Source: Rhizobium sp. TH2
GTDB taxonomy: Bacteria; Pseudomonadota; Alphaproteobacteria; Rhizobiales; Rhizobiaceae
DNA length: 64,000 bases
NCBI RefSeq assembly: GCF_024707525.1
Contig: NZ_CP062231.1
Span: 930,001-994,000 of the forward strand
Direction: 5' to 3'
Shown here: piece after piece, positions 1-9,171 of the stretch
Numbering within the stretch: the first letter of the stretch is position 1
Layout: every line of letters starts with the position of its first letter
Position numbers and translations under genes: made by a program
The notes under the pieces: model-generated
What the model was told of the DNA's origin: nothing
What the model saw: the letters and a program-made list of their open reading frames with translations, nothing else
Database searches by the model: none

Positions 1-225
1 TCCGAGGGCGGCGGCCAGCGTGCCCTGATGGTCGATGCCATCCAGGGTCAGCGCCAGGTCGTCATCAAGAGCCTCGAGGCGAACTACACCCATGTGCCGG
101 GAATCGCTGCTGCGACGATCCTGGGCGACGGGCGCGTGGCGCTCATCCTCGACGTCGATGCGGTTGTGGCAGCTTCGCGTGGACAGGCGCTCCGGCCTGA
201 AAACGCGCTCGCGGCTGTCGGATGA
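1..225 (+). CDS. cheA: Chemotaxis histidine kinase CheA, C-terminal end (partial)
   Basis: This is the last 74 codons of a gene entering from the left edge. The peptide, which includes GQRALMVDAIQGQRQVVIKS and ends in AALAAVG-like sequence, matches the CheW-like regulatory domain that closes CheA. That domain docks the kinase on receptors and CheW. Only the C-terminus is visible, so the phosphotransfer and ATP-binding domains cannot be assessed. It lies 27 bp upstream of cheW and heads a che operon in the rhizobial order. Identity rests on the domain remnant plus this context. Confidence 0.9.
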   Translation, partial: SEGGGQRALMVDAIQGQRQVVIKSLEANYTHVPGIAAATILGDGRVALILDVDAVVAASRGQALRPENALAAVG

Positions 226-252
226 TCCAGGGAAGGGAACGGGCGTAAGCGT

Positions 253-720
253 ATGTCGTACACTGGAAAAACCATTTCGCATGGAGGCCGGGAGCTTATC
301 GCTTTCCGCATCGGCGATCAGGAATTTACTGTGAACATCATGTCGGTTCGCGAGATTCGCGGCTGGACGTCCGCTACGCCCATGCCCCATTCGCCCGCCT
401 ACATGAAGGGCGTGATCAACCTGCGCGGCGTCGTCCTTCCGATCGTCGATCTCTCGCTCCGGCTCGGCATGAAGCCTGCCGAACCGACCCAACGGCACGT
501 CATCATCGTGGCGCAGGTACGCGAGAAGGTCGTCGGCCTGCTGGTCGATGCGGTGTCCGATATACTGACCGTGACCGACGACAATATCCAGCCGACCCCG
601 GAGATCGCATCCAATCTCGAACGGTCGTTTGCCCGGGGCATTCTGGCGATCGAGAGCCGGATGATCTGCGTCATCGAACTCGAATCCCTGTTCCCGGAAC
701 ATGAAAGCGAAGCGGCTTGA
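253..720 (+). CDS. cheW: Chemotaxis coupling protein CheW
   Basis: CheW is the adaptor linking MCP receptors to CheA in the membrane array. The 155-residue product is a single CheW/SH3-like domain. It opens with a strand-rich region ([22 protein letters not shown]) and carries the family signature [20 protein letters not shown] at about residues 55-74. An ATG start fits, with purine-rich GGGAAGGGAA upstream. The gene sits between cheA and cheR, and the next start codon lies almost on its stop, which suggests translational coupling. Confidence 0.95.
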   Translation: MSYTGKTISHGGRELIAFRIGDQEFTVNIMSVREIRGWTSATPMPHSPAYMKGVINLRGVVLPIVDLSLRLGMKPAEPTQRHVIIVAQVREKVVGLLVDAVSDILTVTDDNIQPTPEIASNLERSFARGILAIESRMICVIELESLFPEHESEAA

Positions 721-722
721 CC

Positions 723-1622
723 ATGAATGTAGCCATCGATCAGCGCCGCAATCCTGACGAGGTCCTCGCAGCCGGGGAATTCCCGCTGACGCGCAAGGAT
801 CTCGCCGAGGTTTCCGCGATGATCTATTCCGATGCCGGCATCTTCCTCAACGAGACCAAGGCTTCGCTTGTCTATTCCCGGCTGTCCAAGCATATCAGGC
901 AGCTCGGCCTGAGGAATTTCCGCGAATATTGCGCGCTGGTTTCCTCGCCGGCCGGCAGCGCGGCACGCAAGGAAATGCTGTCCTTCCTGACCACCAATTT
1001 CACGCGCTTCTTTCGCGAAAACCACCATTTCGACAATCTGCGCGATGAGGTGCTTCCGGGTCTCGTGTCGCGGCTCAAGGCCGGCGGCCGTGCCCGCATC
1101 TGGTCGGCTGCGTCGTCGGACGGGCAGGAGCCCTATTCGATCGCGCTGACCGCGCTTTCGCTCATGCCCAACATCGCCGACTACGACTTCAAGATCCTGG
1201 CGACCGACATCGATCCGAAGATCCTCGCGGCTGCCCGCCTGGGCGCATATGATGCCGCTTCGCTCGAAACCGTCAGCCCGCAGATGCGCAAACAATGGTT
1301 CCAGGAAGTCGCCGTCGATGGCAAGCCGAAGTTCCAGGTCGTCGATGCAGTCAAGCGGCTGATCACCTATAACGAGCTGAACCTGATGGCCGCCTGGCCG
1401 TTCAAGGGCAAGTTCGACGTCATTTTCTGCCGCAATGTCGTGATCTATTTCGACGAGCCGACCCAGATGCGCATCTGGTCGCGTTTCTCCGAGCTTCTGC
1501 CGGTGGGCGGCCATCTCTATATCGGCCATTCCGAGCGCGTGTCGGGCGACGCCAAGGCCTGCTTCGACAATACGGGCATCACCACCTATCGTTACAACGG
1601 CAAGCCGGGGGGCAAGGTCTGA
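723..1622 (+). CDS. cheR: Chemotaxis methyltransferase CheR
   Basis: CheR transfers methyl groups from S-adenosylmethionine to receptor glutamates during adaptation. The product is about 299 residues. It has the alpha-helical N-terminal domain, followed by the Rossmann methyltransferase core: [16 protein letters not shown] as the SAM-binding loop, [17 protein letters not shown] as the acidic strand, and [14 protein letters not shown]. The ATG at 723 was chosen; an in-frame TTG at 717 overlapping the cheW stop is an alternative adding two residues. The stop overlaps the cheB start by one base (TGATG). Confidence 0.95.
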   Translation: MNVAIDQRRNPDEVLAAGEFPLTRKDLAEVSAMIYSDAGIFLNETKASLVYSRLSKHIRQLGLRNFREYCALVSSPAGSAARKEMLSFLTTNFTRFFRENHHFDNLRDEVLPGLVSRLKAGGRARIWSAASSDGQEPYSIALTALSLMPNIADYDFKILATDIDPKILAAARLGAYDAASLETVSPQMRKQWFQEVAVDGKPKFQVVDAVKRLITYNELNLMAAWPFKGKFDVIFCRNVVIYFDEPTQMRIWSRFSELLPVGGHLYIGHSERVSGDAKACFDNTGITTYRYNGKPGGKV

Positions 1623-2680
1623 TGTCGCCAGCTCGCGTCCTTGTCGTCGATGACTCCCCCACCATGCGTGGCCTGATTTCCGCTGTGCTCAATTCCGATC
1701 CTGATGTGAGCGTCATCGGCCAGTGCGGAGACGCGCTGCAGGCGCGCGCTGCGATCAAGGAACTCAACCCCGATGTCGTCACGCTCGACATCGAGATGCC
1801 GAACATGAGCGGCCTCGAGTTTCTCGAAAAGATCATGACGCTCAGGCCCATGCCCGTCATCATGGTATCCTCGCTCACCCAGCGCGGGGCGGATGCCACG
1901 ATCGCGGCACTCGAGATCGGCGCGTTTGACTGTATCGGCAAGCCGGTGCCAGGCGATGCGCGCCCGTTCCACGAATTGATCGAGAAGGTGAAGGCCGCCG
2001 CCAAGTCAGCCGCCAGCTATCAATATACACGCAAACCTGCCGCTGCCCCGGCCCCGGCCGCCAACACCAATGCGGTGCCCGAATACCGGGTTGGCCGCAA
2101 GGTCGTGGCGATCGGTTCGTCCACTGGCGGTGTCGAGGCGCTGATAGAAGTTCTTAAGAGATTTCCGGTTAATTGCCCTCCGACGGTCATCACTCAGCAC
2201 ATGCCCGGCACCTTCACTAAAAGCTTTGCGGAGCGGCTGAACCGGCTCTGCGCACCACAGGTGCAGGAAGCGACGGATGGAGCACGCCTGGAGATCGGCA
2301 GGATCTACCTGGCACCCGGCGGCGAGCGGCATCTGACCGTCGTCAATCCTCACGCGCCTTCCTGCCGGCTTGTCGACAAGCCGCCGGTCAACGGTCATCG
2401 GCCCTCGGTCGACGTGCTGTTTGATTCGGTTGCCGAGCTCGCGGGCCGCAATGCGGTCGGTGTGATTCTCACTGGCATGGGGCGAGACGGTGCCTCGGGC
2501 CTTTTGAAAATGCGGCATGCAGGCGCCCGCACCGTCGGGCAGAACGAAAAAACCTGCATTGTCTATGGAATGCCCCGCGTGGCGTTTGAACTGGGGGCTG
2601 TGGAAAGCCAGCTTCCGCTCAACGGCATCGGGGAGGAAATACTGAAACTTACAGCCGCCCGAAAAGAAGGGAGCGACTAA
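1622..2680 (+). CDS. cheB: Chemotaxis response regulator and glutamate methylesterase CheB
   Basis: CheB demethylates and deamidates receptors and is activated by CheA phosphorylation. It has 352 residues in two domains. The receiver domain has acidic residues D10-D11 and phosphoacceptor D56 in [13 protein letters not shown] linker rich in Ala and Pro (about 130-155) leads to the esterase domain with catalytic Ser in [12 protein letters not shown], His in [13 protein letters not shown] and Asp in [13 protein letters not shown]. The triad appears intact. The gene is coupled to cheR by a one-base overlap and is followed two bases later by cheY. Confidence 0.97.
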   Translation: MSPARVLVVDDSPTMRGLISAVLNSDPDVSVIGQCGDALQARAAIKELNPDVVTLDIEMPNMSGLEFLEKIMTLRPMPVIMVSSLTQRGADATIAALEIGAFDCIGKPVPGDARPFHELIEKVKAAAKSAASYQYTRKPAAAPAPAANTNAVPEYRVGRKVVAIGSSTGGVEALIEVLKRFPVNCPPTVITQHMPGTFTKSFAERLNRLCAPQVQEATDGARLEIGRIYLAPGGERHLTVVNPHAPSCRLVDKPPVNGHRPSVDVLFDSVAELAGRNAVGVILTGMGRDGASGLLKMRHAGARTVGQNEKTCIVYGMPRVAFELGAVESQLPLNGIGEEILKLTAARKEGSD

Positions 2681-2681
2681 A

Positions 2682-3071
2682 ATGTCTATCGCTGAAAAAA
2701 TCAAGGTCCTCATCGTGGACGACCAGGTGACCAGCCGGCTTCTGTTGAGCGATGCACTGACACAGCTCGGCTTCAAACAGATCACCGCGGCCGGCGACGG
2801 TATGCAGGGCGCGCAGATCATGGCCCAGCAGCCGCATCACCTGGTGATCTCGGATTTCAACATGCCGAAGATGGACGGGCTTGGCCTGCTCCAGGCGGTG
2901 CGTTCGAACCCGGCCACCAAGAAGGCCGCCTTCATCATCCTGACCGCCCAGGGCGACCGGGCTCTGGTGCAGAAGGCCGCACAGATGGGTGCCAACAATG
3001 TCCTCGCCAAGCCGTTCACGATCGAAAAGATGCGTGCTGCCATCGAGGCCGTGTTTGGATCCCTGAAATGA
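2682..3071 (+). CDS. cheY2: Single-domain chemotaxis response regulator CheY (CheY2-type)
   Basis: This 129-residue stand-alone receiver has D13-D14, phosphoacceptor D58 in [11 protein letters not shown], the conserved Thr in ILTAQGDRA and Lys in LAKPFT. In Sinorhizobium the CheY encoded between cheB and cheD is CheY2, the regulator that binds the motor and slows rotation, while CheY1 encoded upstream of cheA acts as a phosphate sink. The position here matches CheY2. A GAAGGGAG ribosome site precedes the ATG. The stop overlaps the cheD start by four bases. Confidence 0.93.
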   Translation: MSIAEKIKVLIVDDQVTSRLLLSDALTQLGFKQITAAGDGMQGAQIMAQQPHHLVISDFNMPKMDGLGLLQAVRSNPATKKAAFIILTAQGDRALVQKAAQMGANNVLAKPFTIEKMRAAIEAVFGSLK

Positions 3072-3619
3072 ATGCAGACGGCTTTCGGCGTATGCATGTC
3101 ATACAGGGCGAATGGAAGGTCTCGAACGATCCTTCCGTGGTCCTCTCTACAGTGCTCGGTTCCTGTGTCGCTGCGTGCCTGCGCGATCCGACGAACGGCG
3201 TAGGTGGCATGAACCATTTTCTGCTGCCGGGCTCCGTCGATGCCCTGGCGCAAGGTGGCGATGTCTCGCGCTATGGCGTTCATCTGATGGAATTGCTGAT
3301 CAACGGCCTCCTGAAGCAGGGCGCGCGCCGCGACCGCCTGGAAGCCAAGATTTTCGGTGGCGCCAAGACGATCGCCTCGTTTTCGAATGTCGGTCAGCAG
3401 AATGCCGATTTCGCGACCGGTTTCCTGCGCGACGAAGGCATCCAGATCGTCAGCGCGTCCACGGGTGGTGATGCCGGCCGCAAGCTCGAATTCTGGCCGG
3501 TGTCGGGCCGGGCGCGTCAATATGCGCTGACCGGTGCCGAGACCCAGCGTACCGTCCGCCAGGAAACACGTCCGATTGCCGTTCCGAAGCCAGTCGAAAG
3601 TTCAATCGAGTTCTTTTAA
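3068..3619 (+). CDS. cheD: Chemoreceptor glutamine deamidase CheD
   Basis: CheD deamidates receptor glutamines and can bind CheY-type or CheC-type partners. The product is 183 residues. The catalytic Cys33 lies in LGSCVAAC and His50 in GGMNHFLLP, both at expected family spacing, and a third region ([11 protein letters not shown]) is also typical. ATG at 3068 overlaps the cheY stop (ATGA). A C-terminal tail of about 25 residues rich in Arg and Thr extends past the core. The next gene starts 16 bp downstream. Confidence 0.95.
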   Translation: MNADGFRRMHVIQGEWKVSNDPSVVLSTVLGSCVAACLRDPTNGVGGMNHFLLPGSVDALAQGGDVSRYGVHLMELLINGLLKQGARRDRLEAKIFGGAKTIASFSNVGQQNADFATGFLRDEGIQIVSASTGGDAGRKLEFWPVSGRARQYALTGAETQRTVRQETRPIAVPKPVESSIEFF

Positions 3620-3635
3620 AATCAGGTGTTGCGTC

Positions 3636-4028
3636 ATGCAGTCGAGTTTTGCGTCGAATAAACTTCCTCACGAGGAATCGCTCCCGGACATCCTGATGCG
3701 TATCGTTGCCGAATTGCACGATGTCGCCTACCTCATCGAGCGCATTGAGCCCTCGATATCCGATAACCACGCAGGTCAGCTCCTCGGTGCTGCCGAGAAG
3801 TTGATGGTGATGCAGGGCATCGACCTGGCGGTTCAGAAGACCCGCGGCCTGGCCGAATTCATCGACACGATTGCCGCCGGCATTCCCGAGGAGCATCTGG
3901 TCGATGTCGCAACCGCGCTCAACCTCGTCAAGCTCGCCGACATGCAGAAGGCGCTGTCCGGCGGTGGGCTCCGCCATGGACACTCCCAGCCGCTTAATAG
4001 GGCCGCGGGCGACTTCGACTTGTTCTAG
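3636..4028 (+). CDS. cheT: CheT, small chemotaxis protein with CheZ-like DxxxQ motif
   Basis: A 130-residue protein, predicted mostly helical, located directly after cheD. This is the position of the Sinorhizobium cheT gene (formerly orf10), reported to act in signal termination and adaptation. The sequence contains D63-L-A-V-Q67, the DxxxQ pattern that in CheZ supplies the catalytic Gln for dephosphorylating CheY. The internal ATG at 3636, not a longer upstream extension, gives the expected size and lies 16 bp after cheD. It appears to be the last gene of the che operon. The function is inferred from position and motif. Confidence 0.82.
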   Translation: MQSSFASNKLPHEESLPDILMRIVAELHDVAYLIERIEPSISDNHAGQLLGAAEKLMVMQGIDLAVQKTRGLAEFIDTIAAGIPEEHLVDVATALNLVKLADMQKALSGGGLRHGHSQPLNRAAGDFDLF

Positions 4029-4189
4029 GGTTTCCACAGGCTCCGGGTTTCCGGGGCACGCATATGACCGGAAGGGCTGAACGCCCGCTCAACTATTCCT
4101 TCTGAAGAAAACCTTCGCGCAAGTTTGATCTCGTAGCTTGTCGTCGAGAATGATCTCTCGGCATGACTCTGCAAACGCGTGAGAACAGA

Positions 4190-5899
4190 ATGAATCTGTT
4201 GAATCAGCTTACTGCCATCCTGAAAAACCTGGGCGGACTGGGGTCGGGCCGCCTTTTGGCGCTCGGCGCGGTGGGCGTGGCAATCATCGTAATGGTGCTG
4301 TTCGGCACGTACTACGTCAACAAGCCCGGCTACGAGACGCTCTACGTCAATCTCGAATCCAGCGACCTCAACCAGATCAGCATGGCGCTCTCCGAAGGCG
4401 GCATTGATTTCCAGACCGCCGGCGATGGCACCACCATCATGGTGCCGGTCGGCCAGACGAGCAAGGCACGTCTTTTCCTTGCCGAACGCGGCCTGCCGAA
4501 CTCCGCCAATGCCGGCTACGAACTTTTCGACAATGTCGGCTCGCTCGGCCTCACCTCCTTCATGCAGGAAGTCACCCGCGTTCGCGCCCTTGAAGGCGAA
4601 ATCGCCCGCACCATCCAGACGATCGACGGCATAACCGCGGCGCGCGTGCATATCGTGATGGCCGATCGTGGTTCGTTCCGCCAGGCGGAACAGAAGCCGA
4701 CGGCATCGGTGATGATACGGGCCTCCCAGTCGGCGGGCCGGCAGGCCGCAGCCTCCATCCGCCATCTTGTCGCCTCGGCCGTGCCGGGGCTTTCGATGGA
4801 TGACGTGACGATCCTCGATTCGGCCGGCCAGTTGCTGGCATCCGGCGACGACCCGGCCAACAGTTCGATGAACCGCTCCCTCAACATCTCCCAGAATGTC
4901 CAGATGGAGCTGGAGAGCAATATCGACAAGGCGCTCGGGCCCTTCCTCGGCATGGACAATTTCCGCGCCTCGGTCACTGCCAAGCTCAACACCGATGCCC
5001 AGCAGATCCAGGAAACCATCTACGATCCGGAATCCAAGGTCGAACGCTCCGTGCGGGTTACCAAGGAGAACCAGAAGTCCGAGCAGGTCAGCGCCGACGA
5101 GGCGGCGACGGTCGAGCAGAACGTGCCCCAGGGCAATGATTCGACCACGACAGGACCAAAGTCTTCCGACCAGAACGACAAGAAAGAAGAGCAGACCAAC
5201 TTCGAGATCAATTCGAAGACTGTCGCCACGGTGCGCAACGGCTACACGATCGACAAGCTTTCGATCGCCGTCGTGATTAATCGCGGCCGCGTCATGAAGC
5301 TCGTCGGAGAGCCCTTCGACCAGACAAAGTACGACGGCTTCATCAGCGAGATGCAGAAGATCGTTGCGTCGGCTGCCGGCCTTGACGAGGCGCGCGGAGA
5401 TACGGTCAACGTCACCGCGATGGATTTCCTCGAGAACCAGCTTCTCGCGGATGCCGCGACGGGCGAGTCCTTCATGGATGTCTTCATGCGCAACATGGGC
5501 AGCATGATCAATGCGCTGGCTTTCGTCGTGGTGGCATTCCTCATCGTCTGGCTGGGCTTCCGCCCGCTGATCCGGGCGATCGGCGGCCCCGAACTGGCCG
5601 CAGCCCAGGTTGGCGGTCCGGCGGGTGTCATGCCGCTCGGCGAAACCTCCGGCCTCGAACTGCCGGACTTCTCCCCGCCGTCGGTCGGTGGACCGGGGTC
5701 CACACTCATGGAAGGCTTCGGTTCGGACTTCGGCTTCGACTCGACCGAGGACCTGCTCACCATGGACGAGGAAGGCGGCGGACTGGCCAAGCGCGTCAAG
5801 GAAGGCCCCGAGCGGCGCCTGGCCCGCATGGTGGATCTCTCCGAAGAGAGAGCGGCCAAGATCCTGCGCAAATGGGCATCCAACGACAAAGCGGCCTGA
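4190..5899 (+). CDS. fliF: Flagellar MS-ring protein FliF
   Basis: FliF forms the inner-membrane MS ring on which the C-ring and export apparatus assemble. The product is 569 residues from the chosen ATG, which has GAGAAC just upstream; an in-frame ATG at 4163 would add nine residues but lacks a clear ribosome site. One membrane segment lies near residues 22-43 and a second near 440-460, flanking a large periplasmic part with ring-building motifs and an acidic, Lys-rich linker near 310-345. The C-terminal tail is the FliG-binding segment. The stop codon lies in the loop of a terminator hairpin. Confidence 0.96.
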   Translation: MNLLNQLTAILKNLGGLGSGRLLALGAVGVAIIVMVLFGTYYVNKPGYETLYVNLESSDLNQISMALSEGGIDFQTAGDGTTIMVPVGQTSKARLFLAERGLPNSANAGYELFDNVGSLGLTSFMQEVTRVRALEGEIARTIQTIDGITAARVHIVMADRGSFRQAEQKPTASVMIRASQSAGRQAAASIRHLVASAVPGLSMDDVTILDSAGQLLASGDDPANSSMNRSLNISQNVQMELESNIDKALGPFLGMDNFRASVTAKLNTDAQQIQETIYDPESKVERSVRVTKENQKSEQVSADEAATVEQNVPQGNDSTTTGPKSSDQNDKKEEQTNFEINSKTVATVRNGYTIDKLSIAVVINRGRVMKLVGEPFDQTKYDGFISEMQKIVASAAGLDEARGDTVNVTAMDFLENQLLADAATGESFMDVFMRNMGSMINALAFVVVAFLIVWLGFRPLIRAIGGPELAAAQVGGPAGVMPLGETSGLELPDFSPPSVGGPGSTLMEGFGSDFGFDSTEDLLTMDEEGGGLAKRVKEGPERRLARMVDLSEERAAKILRKWASNDKAA

Positions 5900-5915
5900 G
5901 GGCCGCTTTCCTCTT
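5888..5915 (+). terminator. Rho-independent terminator overlapping the fliF stop codon
   Basis: A perfect 9-bp stem, AAAGCGGCC (5888-5896) and GGCCGCTTT (5901-5909), encloses the loop TGAG, which contains the fliF TGA stop. It is followed by the pyrimidine-rich CCTCTT. The hairpin separates the che/fliF unit from visN. Confidence 0.85.
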
Positions 5916-5990
5916 ATCAGCGACTGGCCTTCTGACAGCTATGCGAAATCTTGTGGTGAAGATTTCACACGTTGACAATTCCGGATATAA

Positions 5991-6006
5991 ATTAACTCAC
6001 GTTAAT
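5991..6006. promoter_or_regulatory. Palindrome ATTAAC-TCAC-GTTAAT upstream of visN
   Basis: A perfect 6-bp inverted repeat with a 4-bp spacer, 117 bp before the visN start, lying in an AT-rich stretch with a TTGACA hexamer at 5972-5977. It reads TTAA-N6-TTAA, one base shorter than the CtrA consensus TTAA-N7-TTAA, so it may be a degenerate CtrA box or another operator. Two GANTC sites follow at 6026-6030 and 6052-6056. Confidence 0.45.
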
Positions 6007-6122
6007 ATTCATTGAATTCGTCCGCGAATCAGAACATCAAATAGGGCAGGTGATTCGCAAATCGGGGCTGCGAACCACTGGGGAAATTCTAATTTCCTTA
6101 GGCCAGAGATGCGGTGGGCTAG

Positions 6123-6866
6123 GTGACGGGGATTAAGCAGAACGAATTGCCGAAGAACGGGGCTTCCGAGCAAGCCCCGGCTCCTGAACTGCGGCATATG
6201 ACGAACGAGCAACTCGTGAACCGCCTCGCGGAGGCCGCCGAAAGTGGCGACATCTCCAGGGGCTTGCGGGCACTGTCCGACTATGTGGGTGCGGCCGGCT
6301 TCCTGTTGATCCGTCAGGATATCAACAGTGAAAATGCGCTCGAAAACGTGATCTCTTCCAATTGGCCCTTCGACCTCGTGCGCAAAAGCGGCGCGTCGCT
6401 GATGTCCGACCTGTCACGTGCGACCGAACTCGACAAATGCCTCTCGATTCTTCAGCCGCTGTTCGCGATGATGCCGGATACGCCGGACCTGCCGAAGGGT
6501 GCAAGCCAGCAATACTGCTCGGTCAATTTCAATGTCGGCCGCAATCGCTATTGCCTCACCTTCATGTGCCCCGCGGACTTCATTTTTTCCCAGCAGCGCG
6601 TGCGCGCAACGGGTGTCTATGCGAGCTATCTTGCGAGCCTCATGTTCAGCGAGCACGTGAAGGTCAGCCGCGAACTCGAGCTGACGGATCGCGAACTGGA
6701 ATGCCTTTACTGGATCGCCGAAGGCAAGACGAGCGACGAGATCGCCACGATCATCGGCATTTCGAAGAACACGATCAACAATTACATCACCAGCGTCATG
6801 CGCAAGACGGCCACCCGGACGCGTTCCGAGGCGATAGCCTATGCGGTGCGGCACAATCTGGTTTGA
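6123..6866 (+). CDS. visN: LuxR-family master motility regulator VisN
   Basis: VisN pairs with VisR as a heteromeric activator at the top of the rhizobial flagellar cascade, upstream of Rem. The product is 247 residues from a GTG start at 6123; an ATG at 6199 is less likely. The N-terminal ~170 residues form a LuxR-type sensing domain. The C-terminal LuxR helix-turn-helix runs from about 182 to 245 (LTDRELECLYWIAEGKTSDE, then SKNTINNYI). It is followed 21 bp later by visR, with which it forms a bicistron. Confidence 0.93.
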   Translation: MTGIKQNELPKNGASEQAPAPELRHMTNEQLVNRLAEAAESGDISRGLRALSDYVGAAGFLLIRQDINSENALENVISSNWPFDLVRKSGASLMSDLSRATELDKCLSILQPLFAMMPDTPDLPKGASQQYCSVNFNVGRNRYCLTFMCPADFIFSQQRVRATGVYASYLASLMFSEHVKVSRELELTDRELECLYWIAEGKTSDEIATIIGISKNTINNYITSVMRKTATRTRSEAIAYAVRHNLV

Positions 6867-6887
6867 CAGGGGAGAGCGGCGGCGGCG

Positions 6888-7616
6888 ATGAAGGATACCA
6901 AGGGGAAGAACGATACCGCCAAACGGCAGGGGCGGCCTGTCAGCCGGGCGGATTTCTTTCCGAGACTGGTGGCCATGCAGCGTTTCGCGCATGCCAGGAA
7001 TTTCGCCGTCTTCAAGACCAACAATTCAGGTCTGCCGAGCCGCCGCAAGCTCACCTGCATCATCGACAATTTCGCGTCGGATGGCGATATCGCGGCGTCC
7101 GAGATCCTCGACCATTACAGCCAGGCCCTGCTGGATCATCTCGAAATCTCTTCGCTGCCGCTGCTCTGGAACGGGGTAGAGGCGAGTCAGACGGCGGAGA
7201 CCACCGATTTCGCCGGCTTCGTCAAGCACATCAAGCCGAACGTTCTGCCCGTGTCGGGCGTCGCCTTTCCGGTCAGGCTCGGCGGCATGGGCAACGGTTA
7301 CACGGTGTTCGTGGCGAACTACTTCGATCTCACCAGCGAGGCAGTGGTCGATCTGCATGACAGGAGCCACCAGTTGATGATGGATCTTCTTGTCCTCGAC
7401 GAGCGGCGTTCGGCGCCGGATGAGGTGCTGAGCAGCCGCGAGATATCCTGCCTGCAACTGGCGGGCGACGGTCTCGTCAGCGAGGAAGTGGCGGAGAAGC
7501 TCCGGCTGTCCGTCCATACGGTCAACGCCTATCTGGCGGCGGCGACCATGAAGCTCGATTCGGTGAACCGCATCCAGGCGATCGCCAAGGCGATCCGGCT
7601 CGGCTACATCGCCTGA
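6888..7616 (+). CDS. visR: LuxR-family master motility regulator VisR
   Basis: Partner of VisN, 242 residues. It has an N-terminal regulatory domain and a C-terminal LuxR-type DNA-binding domain (LSSREISCLQLAGDGLVSEE, SVHTVNAYLAAAT) near 178-240. The usual Thr-Glu of 'LTxRE' is replaced by 'SSRE', still within family range. ATG at 6888 follows GGAGAG. Its last 13 bases overlap, tail to tail, the convergent orf150 on the opposite strand, so the two transcripts must overlap or terminate inside coding sequence. Confidence 0.92.
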   Translation: MKDTKGKNDTAKRQGRPVSRADFFPRLVAMQRFAHARNFAVFKTNNSGLPSRRKLTCIIDNFASDGDIAASEILDHYSQALLDHLEISSLPLLWNGVEASQTAETTDFAGFVKHIKPNVLPVSGVAFPVRLGGMGNGYTVFVANYFDLTSEAVVDLHDRSHQLMMDLLVLDERRSAPDEVLSSREISCLQLAGDGLVSEEVAEKLRLSVHTVNAYLAAATMKLDSVNRIQAIAKAIRLGYIA

Positions 7617-8056
7617 GCTGAGCGGTCTTCACCACCACCGGATACCACGAAGCGCGCGTCGATCAGCGATCGCGCCAGGAATGCCGTGTCGTCGTCGGGA
7701 TCGACCGACGGCCGGTGGAAATTGATGTGATTGATCTCGACGCCGGCCTGCAGGTCGGCAAGCGACAGCTGGGCGTAGATCGTGACGCCCTCCGGCTTGA
7801 TCTCCAGGTCGAGCACGATTTCGGGTTTGGAATCCCAGTCCAGCCGATAGTCGCCGCCGGTGCCGAAGCGCACGGTGCCCGGCAGGAAATAGAGCTCCGC
7901 CGCCGATGCGACGAGATCGGAAATGTTGCCCCAACGCTCATAGCGCAACAGCGATACGAGGTCGGCAGCATCGATCAGGCGCAGTTCTGTCGCCACAGGC
8001 GATAGAGCTTCGGCAACGATCTTCTCGTGCTCCGTGGAATGCGGTATCTTTTTCAT
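7604..8056 (-). CDS. Conserved hypothetical protein at the end of the motA-flhB operon
   Basis: A 150-residue soluble protein of unknown function. Its ATG (8056) lies five bases beyond the flhB stop, and the order flhB-orf next to visR is the same in the Sinorhizobium flagellar region, so it is probably a genuine flagellar-operon gene. The C-terminal half alternates hydrophobic and charged residues (EIVLDLEIKPEGVTIYAQLS), suggesting beta strands. No signal peptide, membrane segment or catalytic motif was seen. A TTG at 8059 would add one residue. Confidence 0.75.
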   Translation of the reverse strand: MKKIPHSTEHEKIVAEALSPVATELRLIDAADLVSLLRYERWGNISDLVASAAELYFLPGTVRFGTGGDYRLDWDSKPEIVLDLEIKPEGVTIYAQLSLADLQAGVEINHINFHRPSVDPDDDTAFLARSLIDARFVVSGGGEDRSAQAM

Positions 8057-8061
8057 CAATG

Positions 8062-9144
8062 CTAGCTCGCGCGTCTGGGTTTGCTCTTCGAAGCGTAGAT
8101 TCGCTGGATGAGTTCAGCGACCGCCTTGTAAAACACCGGCGGAATCACACTATCCACCGAGACTTGCGCAAACATTGAGCGTGCCAGGGGCTTGTCCTCG
8201 AACACGGGGATGCCGTGCTCCTCCGCAATGGCACGGATCTTGAGCGCGATGAGGTCCGCGCCCTTGGCGACGACGACAGGCGCCGCGTCTTCCTCTCGCA
8301 CGTAGCGCAGCGCGACCGCGAAGTGGGTTGGGTTGGCGATGACCATGGTGGCGCGGGGAACCGCGGCCATCATGCGCTTGCGGGCGAGGTCGCGGGCGAA
8401 GGACCGCTGGCGCTGCTTCATGATGGGATCGCCATCCATTTGCTTGCGCTCTTCCTTCACCTCTTCCTTGGTCATCTTGAGTTCGGTGAACCACTGATGG
8501 TGGGTCCAGAAATAGTCCGCGATGCCGATCGTGGCGGTCGCGAAGATGATGATGATCAGGATCACCTTGACGTCGGATGTCAGCCGGCCGAGCAGGAAGG
8601 TCGGATCGGCATACATCGCGTCGAGCGAGGAGATGAATTCGCTCTTCAGCGAGAAGGTGATCACGGTGCCGACGACGACGACCTTGAACAGCGACTTGCC
8701 GAATTCGACATAGCCGGGCAGGCCGAAGATGCGGTTGAAGCCGGCCGGGATGCTGAGCCGTGAAAGCTTCGGAGAAATACGTTCGAGCACCGGGGTCGGC
8801 AGGTTCTGCATGATCGAGGCCGCGACGCCGAACATTGCCATCAGAACGAACGCCGGCGCGACGAGTGCCGAGGATTCCCAGCCGAGCCGCACGAACAACG
8901 CCACGATGTCCTGGCCGTTCTCGAACCGCCACTGGTCGGGCTTCTCGAAGAGGTCCCGAAGCGTCTCCCAGAGATGGGCGACGCCCGCGGGCAAATAGAA
9001 GAGCAGGTAGATGTAGATCGCCAGCGTCGAGGCGAAGACCGTGACTTCGCGAGAGAAAGGTACGTTACCTTTCTCCGCCGCTTCGCTAAATCTTCGTTGG
9101 GTAGGGGCTTCTGTTTTGCTGTCTTTATCAACACCATCAGCCAT
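8062..9144 (-). CDS. flhB: Flagellar export switch protein FlhB
   Basis: FlhB sits in the type III export gate and switches secretion from rod/hook to filament substrates after self-cleavage. The 360-residue product has four hydrophobic segments in its first ~215 residues and a cytoplasmic C-terminal domain containing the NPTH autocleavage site in [14 protein letters not shown]. The start [18 protein letters not shown] is typical. It is the fifth gene of the leftward motA-fliM-fliN-fliG-flhB operon, 27 bp after fliG. Confidence 0.97.
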   Translation of the reverse strand: MADGVDKDSKTEAPTQRRFSEAAEKGNVPFSREVTVFASTLAIYIYLLFYLPAGVAHLWETLRDLFEKPDQWRFENGQDIVALFVRLGWESSALVAPAFVLMAMFGVAASIMQNLPTPVLERISPKLSRLSIPAGFNRIFGLPGYVEFGKSLFKVVVVGTVITFSLKSEFISSLDAMYADPTFLLGRLTSDVKVILIIIIFATATIGIADYFWTHHQWFTELKMTKEEVKEERKQMDGDPIMKQRQRSFARDLARKRMMAAVPRATMVIANPTHFAVALRYVREEDAAPVVVAKGADLIALKIRAIAEEHGIPVFEDKPLARSMFAQVSVDSVIPPVFYKAVAELIQRIYASKSKPRRAS

Positions 9145-9171
9145 AGGATAATCTCCTCGAGCTTATGGTGA

